DNA of 64,000 nucleotides, taken from positions 512,140 through 576,139 of the forward strand of contig LNEK01000020.1 in NCBI GenBank assembly GCA_001464425.1, read 5' to 3'. The notes under the pieces are model-generated. The model ran no database searches. It was not told the DNA's origin and saw only the letters and a list, made by a program, of their open reading frames with translations. Shown one piece after another: positions 38,977 through 48,086 of this stretch. Positions within the stretch are counted from its first letter, which is position 1, and each line of letters starts with the position of its first letter. Origin of the DNA: Alphaproteobacteria bacterium Ga0077535 (lineage in GTDB: Bacteria; Pseudomonadota; Alphaproteobacteria; Caulobacterales; Aquidulcibacteraceae). The position numbers were made by a program, and so were the translations under genes.

Positions 38977-41954
38977 GAGACGCGCTCACTCACATCCGCG
39001 TCCGCGGCGCCCGCGAGCACAATCTCAAAGGCGTCAACGTTGATATTCCGCGCAATGAGCTGGTGGTGATCACCGGCCTCAGCGGCAGCGGCAAATCTTC
39101 GCTCGCTTTCGATACGATCTACGCCGAAGGCCAACGCCGCTACGTGGAATCGCTCTCGGCTTATGCACGCCAGTTCCTGGAGCTGATGCAAAAGCCGGAC
39201 GTGGATTCCATCGAAGGCCTCTCGCCCGCTATTTCGATCGAGCAGAAAACTACCTCACGCAATCCGCGCTCCACCGTCGGCACTGTCACCGAAATCTACG
39301 ATTACATGCGCCTCCTCTGGGCGCGCGTCGGCATTCCGTATTCGCCCGCCACCGGCCAGCCGATCGCGGCGATGCAAGTCAGCGAAATGGTCGATCGGAT
39401 CATGGCGCTGCCCGAAGGCACACGCTTGTATCTGCTCGCGCCGATCGCGCGCGACCGCAAAGGCGAATACAAAAAGGAAATGGCCGAGCTCCTGAAGAAG
39501 GGCTACCAGCGCGCCAAGATCGACGGCGAATTTTACGAGCTCTCAGAGCCGCCAACGCTCGACAAGAAATTCAAACACGACATCGACGTCGTCGTCGATC
39601 GCATCGCCGTCAAAGCCGGCATCGAAACGCGATTGGCGGACTCACTCGAACAAGCACTGAAGCTCGCCGACGGCATCGCCTTCGCCGAATTCGCTGACGC
39701 CAAGAGCGACGACGCCGCAACCGGCAAAGCCTCGCTCAAGAACAAGGCCAAGACGGCAGAGCGCCTGATCTTCAGCCAGAAATTCGCCTGCCCCGTCTCC
39801 GGCTTCACCATTCCAGAAATTGAGCCGCGGCTTTTCTCCTTCAACAACCCAGCCGGCGCCTGCCCGGCGTGCGACGGCCTCGGCGTCCAACTCAAGTTCG
39901 ACGCCGACATGGTCGTCCCCGATCACGACAAGACGCTGAAGGAAGGCGCCGTCGCGCCGTGGGCCAAGGGCCCGTCGCCACTCTACGCGCAAACCCTCGA
40001 AGCCCTGGCCAAGCACTACAAAGCCAAGATCACCGCGCCGTGGAAAGACCTGCCGAAGGAGCTGAAACAAGCCATCCTTCACGGCACCAAAGATCCGATC
40101 AAATTCGTCTATGACGATGGCGTCCGCCGCTACGAGACGACTAAGAATTTCGAAGGCGTGCTGCCGAACCTCGAGCGCCGCTGGAAAGAAACCGATTCCG
40201 CGTGGGTGCGCGAAGACCTCGAAAAATATCAGAGCGAAGCGCCGTGCCCAGTCTGCGACGGCAAGCGCCTAAAGCCAGAAGCCCTCGCCGTAAAAGTCGC
40301 GATGAGCGATATCGCCACCGCGTCCACACTCTCGATCCGCGCCGCACGCGATTGGTTCGGTGAACTCAATGAGCAACTGACGCCGAAGCAAAAAGAAATC
40401 GCGGTTCGCATTCTCAAAGAGATCAACGACCGGCTGCGCTTCCTTGTCGATGTCGGCCTCGATTATCTCTCCCTCGGCCGCGCCTCGGGCACGCTCAGCG
40501 GCGGCGAAAGCCAGCGCATCCGGCTCGCGAGCCAAATCGGCTCCGGCCTCACCGGCGTGCTCTACGTGTTGGACGAACCCTCCATCGGCCTCCACCAGCG
40601 CGATAATTCGCGCCTCCTCGAAACGCTCCGCCGGCTGCGCGATCTCGGCAATTCCGTGCTCGTGGTCGAGCATGATGAAGAAGCCATCCTGACCGCCGAT
40701 CACGTCATCGACATGGGCCCCGCTGCCGGCATCCATGGCGGCACGATCATCGCCGAAGGCACACCGGATCAGATCCAGAAAAACAAAAACTCGATCACCG
40801 GCGATTACCTCACCGGCCGCCGCGAAATTGCGATCCCGGAAAAGCGCCGCTGGCTGAACAAGAAGCGCATGATCTCGGTCAAAGGCGCGCGCGGCAACAA
40901 CTTGCAGAACGTCGACGCCGACATTCCGCTCGGCACGTTCACGTGCGTCACGGGCGTCAGCGGCGGCGGCAAATCCACGCTCGTGATCGAAACGCTTTAC
41001 AAAGCCGTAGCGCGCCAATGGCACGGCGCCGGCGATGTGCCCGCAGAGCATGACCGCATCGACGGCCTCGAACACATCGATAAGATCATCGACATAGACC
41101 AATCCCCAATCGGCCGCACGCCGCGCTCAAACCCCGCCACCTACACCGGCGCGTTCACACCGATCCGCGATTGGTACGCTGGCCTCCCGGAATCAAAAGC
41201 GCGCGGCTACGGCCCGGGCCGCTTCTCGTTCAACGTCAAAGGCGGCCGCTGCGAAGCCTGCCAGGGCGACGGCGTCATCAAGATCGAGATGCACTTCCTG
41301 CCGGACGTCTACGTCACCTGCGATACGTGCAAAGGCAAACGCTACAATCGCGAAACGCTCGAAGTGCTCTACAAGGGCAAGTCGATCTCGGACGTGCTGG
41401 ACATGACGGTCGATGAAGGCGCCAACCTCTTCAACGCCGTGCCCAGCATTCGCGACAAGCTCGAAACACTAAAGCGCGTTGGCCTAGGCTACGTGCACAT
41501 CGGGCAACAAGCCACGACGCTCTCGGGCGGTGAAGCCCAGCGCGTGAAGCTCTCCAAAGAGCTCAGCAAGCGCGCCACGGGCCGCACACTCTACATCCTC
41601 GACGAGCCCACCACCGGCCTTCACTTCGAAGACACCAAAAAGCTGCTCGAAGTGCTTCATGAGCTGGTCGACAGCGGCAACAGCGTGCTCGTCATCGAGC
41701 ACAATCTCGACGTCATCAAAACCGCCGACTGGATCCTCGATCTCGGCCCAGAAGGCGGCGATGGCGGCGGGCGCGTCGTCGCTGTCGGCACGCCGGAAGA
41801 TGTCGCCAAGGTCAAAGAAAGCTGGACGGGCCGCTACCTCAAAGAAGCGCTCGATCGCCACCACGAACGCCGCGCGCCAAAGAAGCTCAAAGCCGCCGCC
41901 GCCGAAGCGCCGCCCGCTGCAAAAGCCCGCAAGAAGAAGCAAGCCGCCGGCTAG
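38973..41954 (+). CDS. uvrA: UvrABC system protein A
   Basis: With the ATG at 38973 the protein has 993 residues, a usual length plus a basic tail. Walker A of the first ATPase is GLSGSGKSS (35-43), the second is GVSGGGKST; signature sequences [14 protein letters not shown] and [15 protein letters not shown] follow. Zinc fingers are CPACDGLG with CPVC, and CEACQGDG with [10 protein letters not shown]. UvrA finds bulky lesions and loads UvrB in nucleotide excision repair. A longer upstream reading lies inside the dioxygenase gene. The Lys/Ala-rich last 35 residues ([20 protein letters not shown]) look like a nucleic-acid-binding tail. Confidence 0.96.
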   Translation: MRDALTHIRVRGAREHNLKGVNVDIPRNELVVITGLSGSGKSSLAFDTIYAEGQRRYVESLSAYARQFLELMQKPDVDSIEGLSPAISIEQKTTSRNPRSTVGTVTEIYDYMRLLWARVGIPYSPATGQPIAAMQVSEMVDRIMALPEGTRLYLLAPIARDRKGEYKKEMAELLKKGYQRAKIDGEFYELSEPPTLDKKFKHDIDVVVDRIAVKAGIETRLADSLEQALKLADGIAFAEFADAKSDDAATGKASLKNKAKTAERLIFSQKFACPVSGFTIPEIEPRLFSFNNPAGACPACDGLGVQLKFDADMVVPDHDKTLKEGAVAPWAKGPSPLYAQTLEALAKHYKAKITAPWKDLPKELKQAILHGTKDPIKFVYDDGVRRYETTKNFEGVLPNLERRWKETDSAWVREDLEKYQSEAPCPVCDGKRLKPEALAVKVAMSDIATASTLSIRAARDWFGELNEQLTPKQKEIAVRILKEINDRLRFLVDVGLDYLSLGRASGTLSGGESQRIRLASQIGSGLTGVLYVLDEPSIGLHQRDNSRLLETLRRLRDLGNSVLVVEHDEEAILTADHVIDMGPAAGIHGGTIIAEGTPDQIQKNKNSITGDYLTGRREIAIPEKRRWLNKKRMISVKGARGNNLQNVDADIPLGTFTCVTGVSGGGKSTLVIETLYKAVARQWHGAGDVPAEHDRIDGLEHIDKIIDIDQSPIGRTPRSNPATYTGAFTPIRDWYAGLPESKARGYGPGRFSFNVKGGRCEACQGDGVIKIEMHFLPDVYVTCDTCKGKRYNRETLEVLYKGKSISDVLDMTVDEGANLFNAVPSIRDKLETLKRVGLGYVHIGQQATTLSGGEAQRVKLSKELSKRATGRTLYILDEPTTGLHFEDTKKLLEVLHELVDSGNSVLVIEHNLDVIKTADWILDLGPEGGDGGGRVVAVGTPEDVAKVKESWTGRYLKEALDRHHERRAPKKLKAAAAEAPPAAKARKKKQAAG

Positions 41955-42925
41955 TCGTTCGGCGGCGCCTCGGCGATTTTGCCTTCTTCCAGCGCGGCGA
42001 GCGCCGCACGCGCGTTCACGCCGTAGCTCATCAGCACGTAGCCGAGCGAAATCAAGCCACTGAACACATAGAGCGCGATCAGGATGCCAATCGTCTGCGC
42101 ATTGAAGAGGCGCGCAACCACCTGCTCAGCCTGCTCATTGTTGACGTTCGGCCAGTCCGCAAACATCGCCCTCACCACGTCGCCGAGCAAGAAGGCGAAA
42201 CCCGCGCCGTTCACGATCAAATAGACCGCTGCGCAAATCGCGCCCAGCAGGAAGAACGAACCAAACAACGCCCAGAAGCGCCCATTGGTCACTGTCCATG
42301 CTTCAAACAGACTGAATCTCCGCCGCGCAATCGAAGTCGCAGCGGCCGGCGCGAAGCGCACGCCCAAGAAAATCATTGGGATGTATTGCAGCAGCATGAT
42401 CGGCAGCTGCACCGAAAGCTGCCACTGGATCAGCTGCACCGGATCGGGCGAAGGGTTCGAGAGGATGTCGCCCATGCTCATCATCATGAGTGGCATCGCC
42501 AGAATGCTGACCACCGTGCCGATCACCATGTAGCCGATAAGCCAGCACCAATAGATGCCGTACACGCGCCACGTATCGTGATCGAGGGCGAGCCCGAAGA
42601 GCCCAGGCGCCTCGCCCCGGATCATCCAGCGTAAACACGCGGCCTCATAAGCGGCGAACGCCAGATACATTGGGATCATCAACAAGAAGCCGAAGCCGAA
42701 CAGACCGAACATGCCGGCGACCATCAGCCCCGCATCCTGTTCGGAAGGTTCTTCAAAGCCATTCGCGAACAGCGTTCCGAGATGACTGAAGAAGCCCCAA
42801 TTCAGCAGCACGAGTAAACCGATTAACACCGCCTGGATCAGCACCAGCATAAACGTCGCCGGCGCCAGAACGGCGCGGTCGCGCTTTTTCAGCGTGAAGA
42901 ATGTCGCATTGAGCGGTTCAGCCAT
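41951..42925 (-). CDS. Multi-pass membrane protein of unknown function, paralogue A
   Basis: The 324-residue protein has about six membrane helices. It shares with its neighbour the segments [59 protein letters not shown] and the C-terminal [16 protein letters not shown]. No catalytic motif is visible and I do not recognise a named family. The 3' end meets the convergent uvrA stop. It follows the paralogue after seven bases, so both are cotranscribed. Confidence 0.75.
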   Translation of the reverse strand: MAEPLNATFFTLKKRDRAVLAPATFMLVLIQAVLIGLLVLLNWGFFSHLGTLFANGFEEPSEQDAGLMVAGMFGLFGFGFLLMIPMYLAFAAYEAACLRWMIRGEAPGLFGLALDHDTWRVYGIYWCWLIGYMVIGTVVSILAMPLMMMSMGDILSNPSPDPVQLIQWQLSVQLPIMLLQYIPMIFLGVRFAPAAATSIARRRFSLFEAWTVTNGRFWALFGSFFLLGAICAAVYLIVNGAGFAFLLGDVVRAMFADWPNVNNEQAEQVVARLFNAQTIGILIALYVFSGLISLGYVLMSYGVNARAALAALEEGKIAEAPPND

Positions 42926-42932
42926 AATCGTC

Positions 42933-43901
42933 TCACGCTTCCGCGGTGATCTTGCCTTCTTCCAACGCTAGCGCCGCGGCGCGTGCGTTGATGCCGAATA
43001 GCGCGATGATCCACACGAACGACGCCACAACACCCACCGCGCAGATCAGCACCAACGGGACCAGCACAGCCGGCTGACTGAACGCTGCGAACACCTGCTC
43101 CGGCGAAGGATCGCCGCTCAATTGCTCGGCGTTGCTCATGAGGCCCACGGCGAACGCAGCGCCACCCGCGCCATACAGGATCGTCGTCGCGACAAAATAC
43201 ATGATCCACAGCAGCACGAAGGCGCCAAGCAATCCCCAGAACCGTCCGCTCGTCACCTTCCACGCATCGAAGAACGCAAACCGGTTGCGCGCAATCGAAG
43301 TCGCCGCCGCGGGCGCAAGGCGCACGCCAACATACGTCATGACGACGAGCACGAGCAGGAACACGAACGGCAGCGCCAACGCCATACCGCCTATGGAGCT
43401 CGTATCTCCGCCCGCGGCCCCAACCGCAAACAGCGCGCCAAACATCCCGCCGAACACGACCAGGAAGAGAATGCCGCACGCAACGGCGAGGAAGAACCAG
43501 ATCCAATACGTGAGATAGACGCGCCAGGTATCGGCGCCAAACGAGAAGCCGAAGAAGCCCTTCTGCTCGCCCTTGATCAACCAGCGCAAACAAGCGGCTT
43601 CATAGGCAGCGAGCAGGATGTAGTAGAACACCTGAAATAGAAACATCATCGGCCCGAGCGCCATGACGCTGGCCGGCGGCGTCATCATCGATTGATCGAC
43701 CGCACCGCCAGCGCTGCTCTGGATCACGCCCACATACCAGCTGAAATAGTCACCGAGCGCCGCCATGTTCAAAACCGCGAACAACCCGAACGACAGCAAC
43801 GAGATCAGCACATAAGCGATGGTCGTCGTCAGCAGCACGCCGCTCTTCTCGCGCTTCTTGAAGGCGAAGAACGTGGCGTTGAGCGCTTGTTTCTCGGACA
43901 T
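42933..43901 (-). CDS. Multi-pass membrane protein of unknown function, paralogue B
   Basis: A 322-residue tandem paralogue of the downstream gene with the same signature blocks: [75 protein letters not shown] and GINARAAALALEEGKI. About six membrane helices. The most conserved parts are cytoplasmic-looking, charged segments between helices, so a shared binding role is possible. Function unknown; the pair probably forms a heteromer, which is inference. Confidence 0.75.
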   Translation of the reverse strand: MSEKQALNATFFAFKKREKSGVLLTTTIAYVLISLLSFGLFAVLNMAALGDYFSWYVGVIQSSAGGAVDQSMMTPPASVMALGPMMFLFQVFYYILLAAYEAACLRWLIKGEQKGFFGFSFGADTWRVYLTYWIWFFLAVACGILFLVVFGGMFGALFAVGAAGGDTSSIGGMALALPFVFLLVLVVMTYVGVRLAPAAATSIARNRFAFFDAWKVTSGRFWGLLGAFVLLWIMYFVATTILYGAGGAAFAVGLMSNAEQLSGDPSPEQVFAAFSQPAVLVPLVLICAVGVVASFVWIIALFGINARAAALALEEGKITAEA

Positions 43902-43949
43902 CTGATCCCCCCGCGTCTGGCCAGACCATGCCCCCAGCGAAGGCCATGA

Positions 43950-44729
43950 TCAATCTCGGTTTGGCGACACTTGGCGCAAGCCCTCGATCAAATGCGGCGC
44001 CTGCGAAAGCCTTGCCTGTGCTTGAGACAACCGCTTGGCCAGATGCGGCTTCAAATGCCGGCGCGCGTCCGCCTCGTCACGCCCGCTCAGCGCCAGAAAT
44101 ACGGCCAGCGCAAAGCACCAACCATCCTCGCTAAAATAGCCCCAGGCGCCGCCCTGCCAACCGCTGCGGCCAAAGTCCTGAAACTGCTCGAACTCAAACG
44201 CGCCATTGGCGGCGATCACAGCGAAGCCGAAATAGGCGACAGCCAATTCCGTCGCCAATTCTTCGATTATGGGCTCCACCTCCGCACCTGGCGGCGGCGT
44301 CGGGATCGTGTGCAGCACATAATGCGCTAGTTCATGCGCGAACGTGGCGATGAGATTGGTCGGCCGCCGCAACAGGTCCGGCGCGTACGTCACCACGACC
44401 TCGCGCCCATCGCTCTCGAACGTGCCAGCGACTGGTTTGCCCTGCGGCTGCAAGCGCATGAACTCGCCGACCTCCGCGTTGGTTTGATCGCGCTCCACCA
44501 ACGTACAAGGCCAAGCGCTGAGCCCCATCAGATCGCGCACGCGATAAAAGATCGCCTCCGCCACGGCATGGCCCTCGCCATCTGGCCGCGGAAAGAACTC
44601 AGCCGTCGGCAACACCAGCGGCGTCTCGCCCAGCGCCTCGACGCCGCCGAGATGGCGCATCATCCAAGCCCAACATTCAATGTGCCACTCCTCGACCTCG
44701 GGATCGAGAAAGCGCTTCTTGCCGAACAT
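43950..44729 (-). CDS. Putative zinc metallopeptidase (HELAH motif), uncharacterised
   Basis: A 259-residue soluble protein with no signal peptide. TFAHELAHYVLH gives a canonical HExxH zinc motif (His132-Glu133, His136), and EELATELAVAYFG (about 156-168) offers the third, glutamate ligand 20-25 residues on, as in gluzincins. A Trp/Gly-rich segment (GWQGGAWGYFSEDGWCFALAVFL) follows. I cannot place it in a named family. It sits between an exported protein gene and the tandem membrane paralogues on the same strand, with gaps of 6 and 48 bases. Confidence 0.7.
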   Translation of the reverse strand: MFGKKRFLDPEVEEWHIECWAWMMRHLGGVEALGETPLVLPTAEFFPRPDGEGHAVAEAIFYRVRDLMGLSAWPCTLVERDQTNAEVGEFMRLQPQGKPVAGTFESDGREVVVTYAPDLLRRPTNLIATFAHELAHYVLHTIPTPPPGAEVEPIIEELATELAVAYFGFAVIAANGAFEFEQFQDFGRSGWQGGAWGYFSEDGWCFALAVFLALSGRDEADARRHLKPHLAKRLSQAQARLSQAPHLIEGLRQVSPNRD

Positions 44730-44735
44730 TACGCG

Positions 44736-45899
44736 CTAGGGGCGCGGCAGACGCGGCACGTTCGGAGCAGCGGGCGTCACGCGCGTGATGATGCGGCCGC
44801 GCGTCGTCATGGGCTGGTCGGACGAGGTGATGCGCGCAGTCATCGTGTAGTCGGTGACCGTTTCACGCGCCATGCCGGTGGTGAGATCGACAACCCCGCG
44901 CGTGGTGTCTTCGTAGTCGAAATCGACCAGCAGGGAATTGATCGCCTGCGCCAGCGCAGTGCCGTCCGGCGGCGCTTGCCCTTCCGGGAAATGCGGCGCC
45001 AGCGGCTCGATGAGTGTCTCCGACACGAACGCCGTCATCGCGTCGATGGCCGCACGGGCGCTCGCTTCATCCAGCTGCGAGCGGCGCGTGATAGTCGCCG
45101 TATTCGCGCGCCGGTCGATGCTGTCAAGCCGCAGCGTGCCGGTATAGCGCAGCGCAGGCGCGCCAAAAGGCATCTCGTATTCATCCACCACCTGCACGGT
45201 TTCGCGCCGTGTCAGCGTGCGCCCTTGCACATAGGCCGGGAGATACACGCTCCCCATCGAGGACGCCGCATCGCGCGAGTCGAACGAGTCGATCATCCGC
45301 GCAACGCCCGCCATCACCGGACCACGCAGCGTCTCCCAGCTCGGTGCAGCGCTCATGCCGCCCACGTCACCACGCTTCGGCGCGCCATCTTCTTCAACCG
45401 CAATGTCGGCGGTGGAGCGGTTGCCGGGAAACATCCGCGCGCCAGCGTCAAACGCGAGCGCCATGTTCTCGAGGCGCGAACTCCACAGCGGCCAATTGGT
45501 CATGTCCAGGCAGCGGCCATATTCATCGACGCGGCAGTCGAAGCCAACATCCGTCGCCATCCGCATCATCGCCGACATCATGTCGCTCATCACCGGCCAA
45601 TTTACATTGGCGGCGGCTGGATCGATGCCCGGCGCTTCTGGCAATTGATACGAGACGCTGATCGGCATGAAGCGCCACAGGCGTTGTTCAGCGTCGAGCA
45701 CGTGGATGGAGTACACGTACGCCATCGTCGCGTTCATCTCTTGCCCGCCAATGTCAGCCGATTGCGTGTAATCGACATTGACGGTGAACACGTCGCCCGT
45801 GCGCACCTGAAGGGGTGTGCTGATAGTTTGAGCTGCCGCCAACGGCGCCGCCAACAACGCAGCCGCAAACGCCGCAATTTTCAGAAACAGCCTGCTCAT
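44736..45899 (-). CDS. Exported protein of unknown function
   Basis: The 387-residue protein has a clear signal peptide (SRLFLKIAAFAAALLAAPLAAAQ, cleavage about residue 24). The mature chain is Met- and Asp-rich with beta-type segments (RYTGTLRLDSIDRRANTATI, FDYEDTTRGVVDLTTGMARE) and only one pair of nearby cysteines (DCRVDEYGRCLDM). I do not recognise the family. Six bases upstream of the HELAH gene, so they are likely cotranscribed; a secreted partner or substrate of that putative peptidase is only a guess. Confidence 0.72.
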   Translation of the reverse strand: MSRLFLKIAAFAAALLAAPLAAAQTISTPLQVRTGDVFTVNVDYTQSADIGGQEMNATMAYVYSIHVLDAEQRLWRFMPISVSYQLPEAPGIDPAAANVNWPVMSDMMSAMMRMATDVGFDCRVDEYGRCLDMTNWPLWSSRLENMALAFDAGARMFPGNRSTADIAVEEDGAPKRGDVGGMSAAPSWETLRGPVMAGVARMIDSFDSRDAASSMGSVYLPAYVQGRTLTRRETVQVVDEYEMPFGAPALRYTGTLRLDSIDRRANTATITRRSQLDEASARAAIDAMTAFVSETLIEPLAPHFPEGQAPPDGTALAQAINSLLVDFDYEDTTRGVVDLTTGMARETVTDYTMTARITSSDQPMTTRGRIITRVTPAAPNVPRLPRP

Positions 45900-45961
45900 A
45901 TCTCACCCCCGTGTTGGGAGGTCTTTCACCGATTATCCAGGCCGGGGCAAGCACTCCGCGT

Positions 45962-46744
45962 TCAGCGCGGCGCGTGTTCAATCATGAGTGTCGGCGCGCC
46001 GGCCGTGCCATTTCGCACAGTGAACACCCGCGTACCGGGCTTAACGCCTTGACGGACTTCGGAAACATCGAGCCCAGCCGCAGCCAGTCGCGCCCGTTCA
46101 GCATCGGCGTCGCGCACCCGCCACGACAGTCCCCAAAACCGATCGCGCCCGCCCTCAATCGTGACGTCGTGTACAAGTTCAACCACCGCATCGCCGCAGC
46201 GGAAAAACATCAGCCGCCGCCCCGCCACTTCGCGGTCGAGCCGCATGTCCAAGCCAAGCCGCGCGCCATACAGCGCAGCGGCGCGTTCGGCGTCGGGCGT
46301 GCGAATGACGATGTGATCGAGACCCGTCACATGCGCAGCTTGCGCCGGCTCGGGCCGCGGACTCATCACAAACAGACGCACACCGTGCGTGCGCTCATTG
46401 TTGAGACGGAAACTCCCACGTGCGGTGATCTCTTCCGGCGCCAAGCCCACGCGTTCGAACCGCGAATGCGCCTGCGCAACATCGCAAGTCGCAAACACCA
46501 AGCTCTTCAAACCCTCGCCGCCATCCTCGATCGCAGCCAACAACCGACGCGCCGTCTCGCCACCGCCAATAGGCGCCATCAGTTCGACAGCAATGTTGGA
46601 TGTCGCGATCAACGCCGTCGCAACGTCATCTTCTTCGCTTGCATCGCTCGCGTTCGCACCAAGCAGCGTCTCATAGGCCGCAACGCCCGCCGCGAGATCG
46701 CGCACGGCGATTACCACGTGATGAAATCCGATGATCAATCGCAA
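45962..46744 (-). CDS. VOC-superfamily (glyoxalase/dioxygenase fold) protein with two modules
   Basis: The 260-residue protein has a first VOC module beginning LIIGFHHVVIAVRDLAAGVAAYETLLG and a second beginning VTGLDHIVIRTPDAERAAALYGARLGL. Metal-site candidates are the His in HHVV and DHIV and the Glu in VVELV. Members include glyoxalase I, extradiol dioxygenases and resistance proteins; the reaction here is not predictable. Its start overlaps the end of the small lipoprotein gene, which overlaps dapF, so the three form an operon. Confidence 0.82.
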   Translation of the reverse strand: MRLIIGFHHVVIAVRDLAAGVAAYETLLGANASDASEEDDVATALIATSNIAVELMAPIGGGETARRLLAAIEDGGEGLKSLVFATCDVAQAHSRFERVGLAPEEITARGSFRLNNERTHGVRLFVMSPRPEPAQAAHVTGLDHIVIRTPDAERAAALYGARLGLDMRLDREVAGRRLMFFRCGDAVVELVHDVTIEGGRDRFWGLSWRVRDADAERARLAAAGLDVSEVRQGVKPGTRVFTVRNGTAGAPTLMIEHAPR

Positions 46745-47157
46745 CCGTCGCGGCGGCCCTGGAAGATTTCGCGATCCGCCCCATCGCCGATTACAGTGAT
46801 GCGCAAGCGCTCACCATGCGCATCGATAAAGGCGCGGCCACCTTCGAGCGAACCGCCTTCGCCTTCCGCCACCGGCCAGCAGCGTGTCGCCGCACCATCG
46901 GCGTCCAGCTCACATAGGCTCGCGCCTGTTTCGCTCGGCTCCAGGGTATAGCGCGTGCCGCGCGGCGCACCGGTCTGCCCGTAAACGAGCTTGTGGCCCG
47001 CCATCACGCCCGGCCGCGCCCGATCCGGCAGCCACCGCATCGTCACCGCGCCCGCATCGCGGTTGATCCAGCAGCCGGCCAGCCGCTCAGCCGGCCCACG
47101 CGGCGACGGCGTCGCACACGCAGTGAGCAGGAGGCAGGCGGCGAAAGCGGCTCTCAT
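46735..47157 (-). CDS. Small lipoprotein of unknown function
   Basis: With the ATG at 47157 it is a 140-residue protein starting MRAAFAACLLLTACATPS, a lipoprotein signal with lipidated Cys14. Mature sequence includes LAGCWINRDAGAVTMRWLPD and a Gly/Glu-rich segment (AEGEGGSLEGGRAF); four cysteines could form two disulfides. The ATG overlaps the dapF stop (ATGA). A longer upstream reading lies within dapF. The family is not recognised. Confidence 0.7.
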   Translation of the reverse strand: MRAAFAACLLLTACATPSPRGPAERLAGCWINRDAGAVTMRWLPDRARPGVMAGHKLVYGQTGAPRGTRYTLEPSETGASLCELDADGAATRCWPVAEGEGGSLEGGRAFIDAHGERLRITVIGDGADREIFQGRRDGCD

Positions 47158-47969
47158 GCGGCTGGCAACTCCCCCGTCGATTCCAGTTCGATCGGCCCGG
47201 TCATCAGAACCCGGTCGTCGCCCGCGCGCCATTCAATCTCAAGTGAACCACCGTCCACAATGACCTCGACCTTGCGCCCGGTCCGCCCCTGGCGATGCGC
47301 CGCCACCACCGCCGCGCACGCGCCCGTGCCGCACGCCTTGGTCAGCCCCACGCCGCGCTCCCAGACCCGCAAGCGGATCTGCTCTGGCGAGCGCACCTCC
47401 GCAAAACCCACGTTGACGCCCTGCGGAAAGAACGGATCGCGCTCCACCGCGGGGCCAATCGTGTCGATCGCCACGGCGCTCACGTCATCGACGAAAAACA
47501 CCACATGCGGGTTGCCCATATTGACCGCGCCCGGCGCCTCGAGCCCGCGCGCCGCATAGTCCAGCCGATCCGTATTCATCGCCCGCGCAATCGGGATTTC
47601 CTCCCAGCGCAACAGCGGCGAGCCCATATCGACGGTGATCAAACCTTCTCCAGCGCGCTCCGCATAAAGCATCCCCGCCGGCGTCTCGATCCTGCGCGTC
47701 GCGGCCCCGCCTTCCTCCAGCAGCAGCCAAGCCACACAGCGCGTCGCGTTCCCGCACGCCTCGACCTCACCGCCATCGGCGTTCCAGATGCGCATGTACG
47801 CATCGCCCCGGATCGAGCGCTCCACCGCGATCACCTGATCGCAGCCCAGCCCCGTCTTCCGGTCCGCGATCGCCCGCGCCTGGATCTGTGATAGCGGCAG
47901 CGACCCGCGCGAGCGCGCGTCGATGATCACGAAATCGTTGCCGCAGCCGTTCATCTTAAAATAGCGCAT
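47154..47969 (-). CDS. dapF: Diaminopimelate epimerase
   Basis: Interconverts LL- and meso-diaminopimelate for lysine and peptidoglycan. The 271-residue protein begins RYFKMNGCGNDFVIIDAR; the two catalytic cysteines are Cys72 in VEACGNATRC and Cys213 in LTKACGTGACAA. GLGCDQVI and NPHVVFFVDDV are also intact. First gene of an operon with the small lipoprotein and the VOC protein. Many alphaproteobacterial dapF genes precede a radical-SAM tRNA methylthiotransferase; not so here. Confidence 0.96.
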   Translation of the reverse strand: MRYFKMNGCGNDFVIIDARSRGSLPLSQIQARAIADRKTGLGCDQVIAVERSIRGDAYMRIWNADGGEVEACGNATRCVAWLLLEEGGAATRRIETPAGMLYAERAGEGLITVDMGSPLLRWEEIPIARAMNTDRLDYAARGLEAPGAVNMGNPHVVFFVDDVSAVAIDTIGPAVERDPFFPQGVNVGFAEVRSPEQIRLRVWERGVGLTKACGTGACAAVVAAHRQGRTGRKVEVIVDGGSLEIEWRAGDDRVLMTGPIELESTGELPAA

Positions 47970-48086
47970 CTGGTCTCATTTAGGCCCGTTCGCGCCCAAG
48001 CGCTACGTCGCCAGCGCCTCTAAGCCTTTCCTCCGGAAGCTCTTTCTGCTTGTTTGCCGCCAACTTGAGTTGGAGAGGCTTCCCCC

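Noticed and set aside
48060..48073. CCAACT-TG-AGTTGG dyad before the S9 peptidase gene as an operator
   Set aside because: Six-base arms are short and no regulator is adjacent; noted in the gene entry but not listed as a site.
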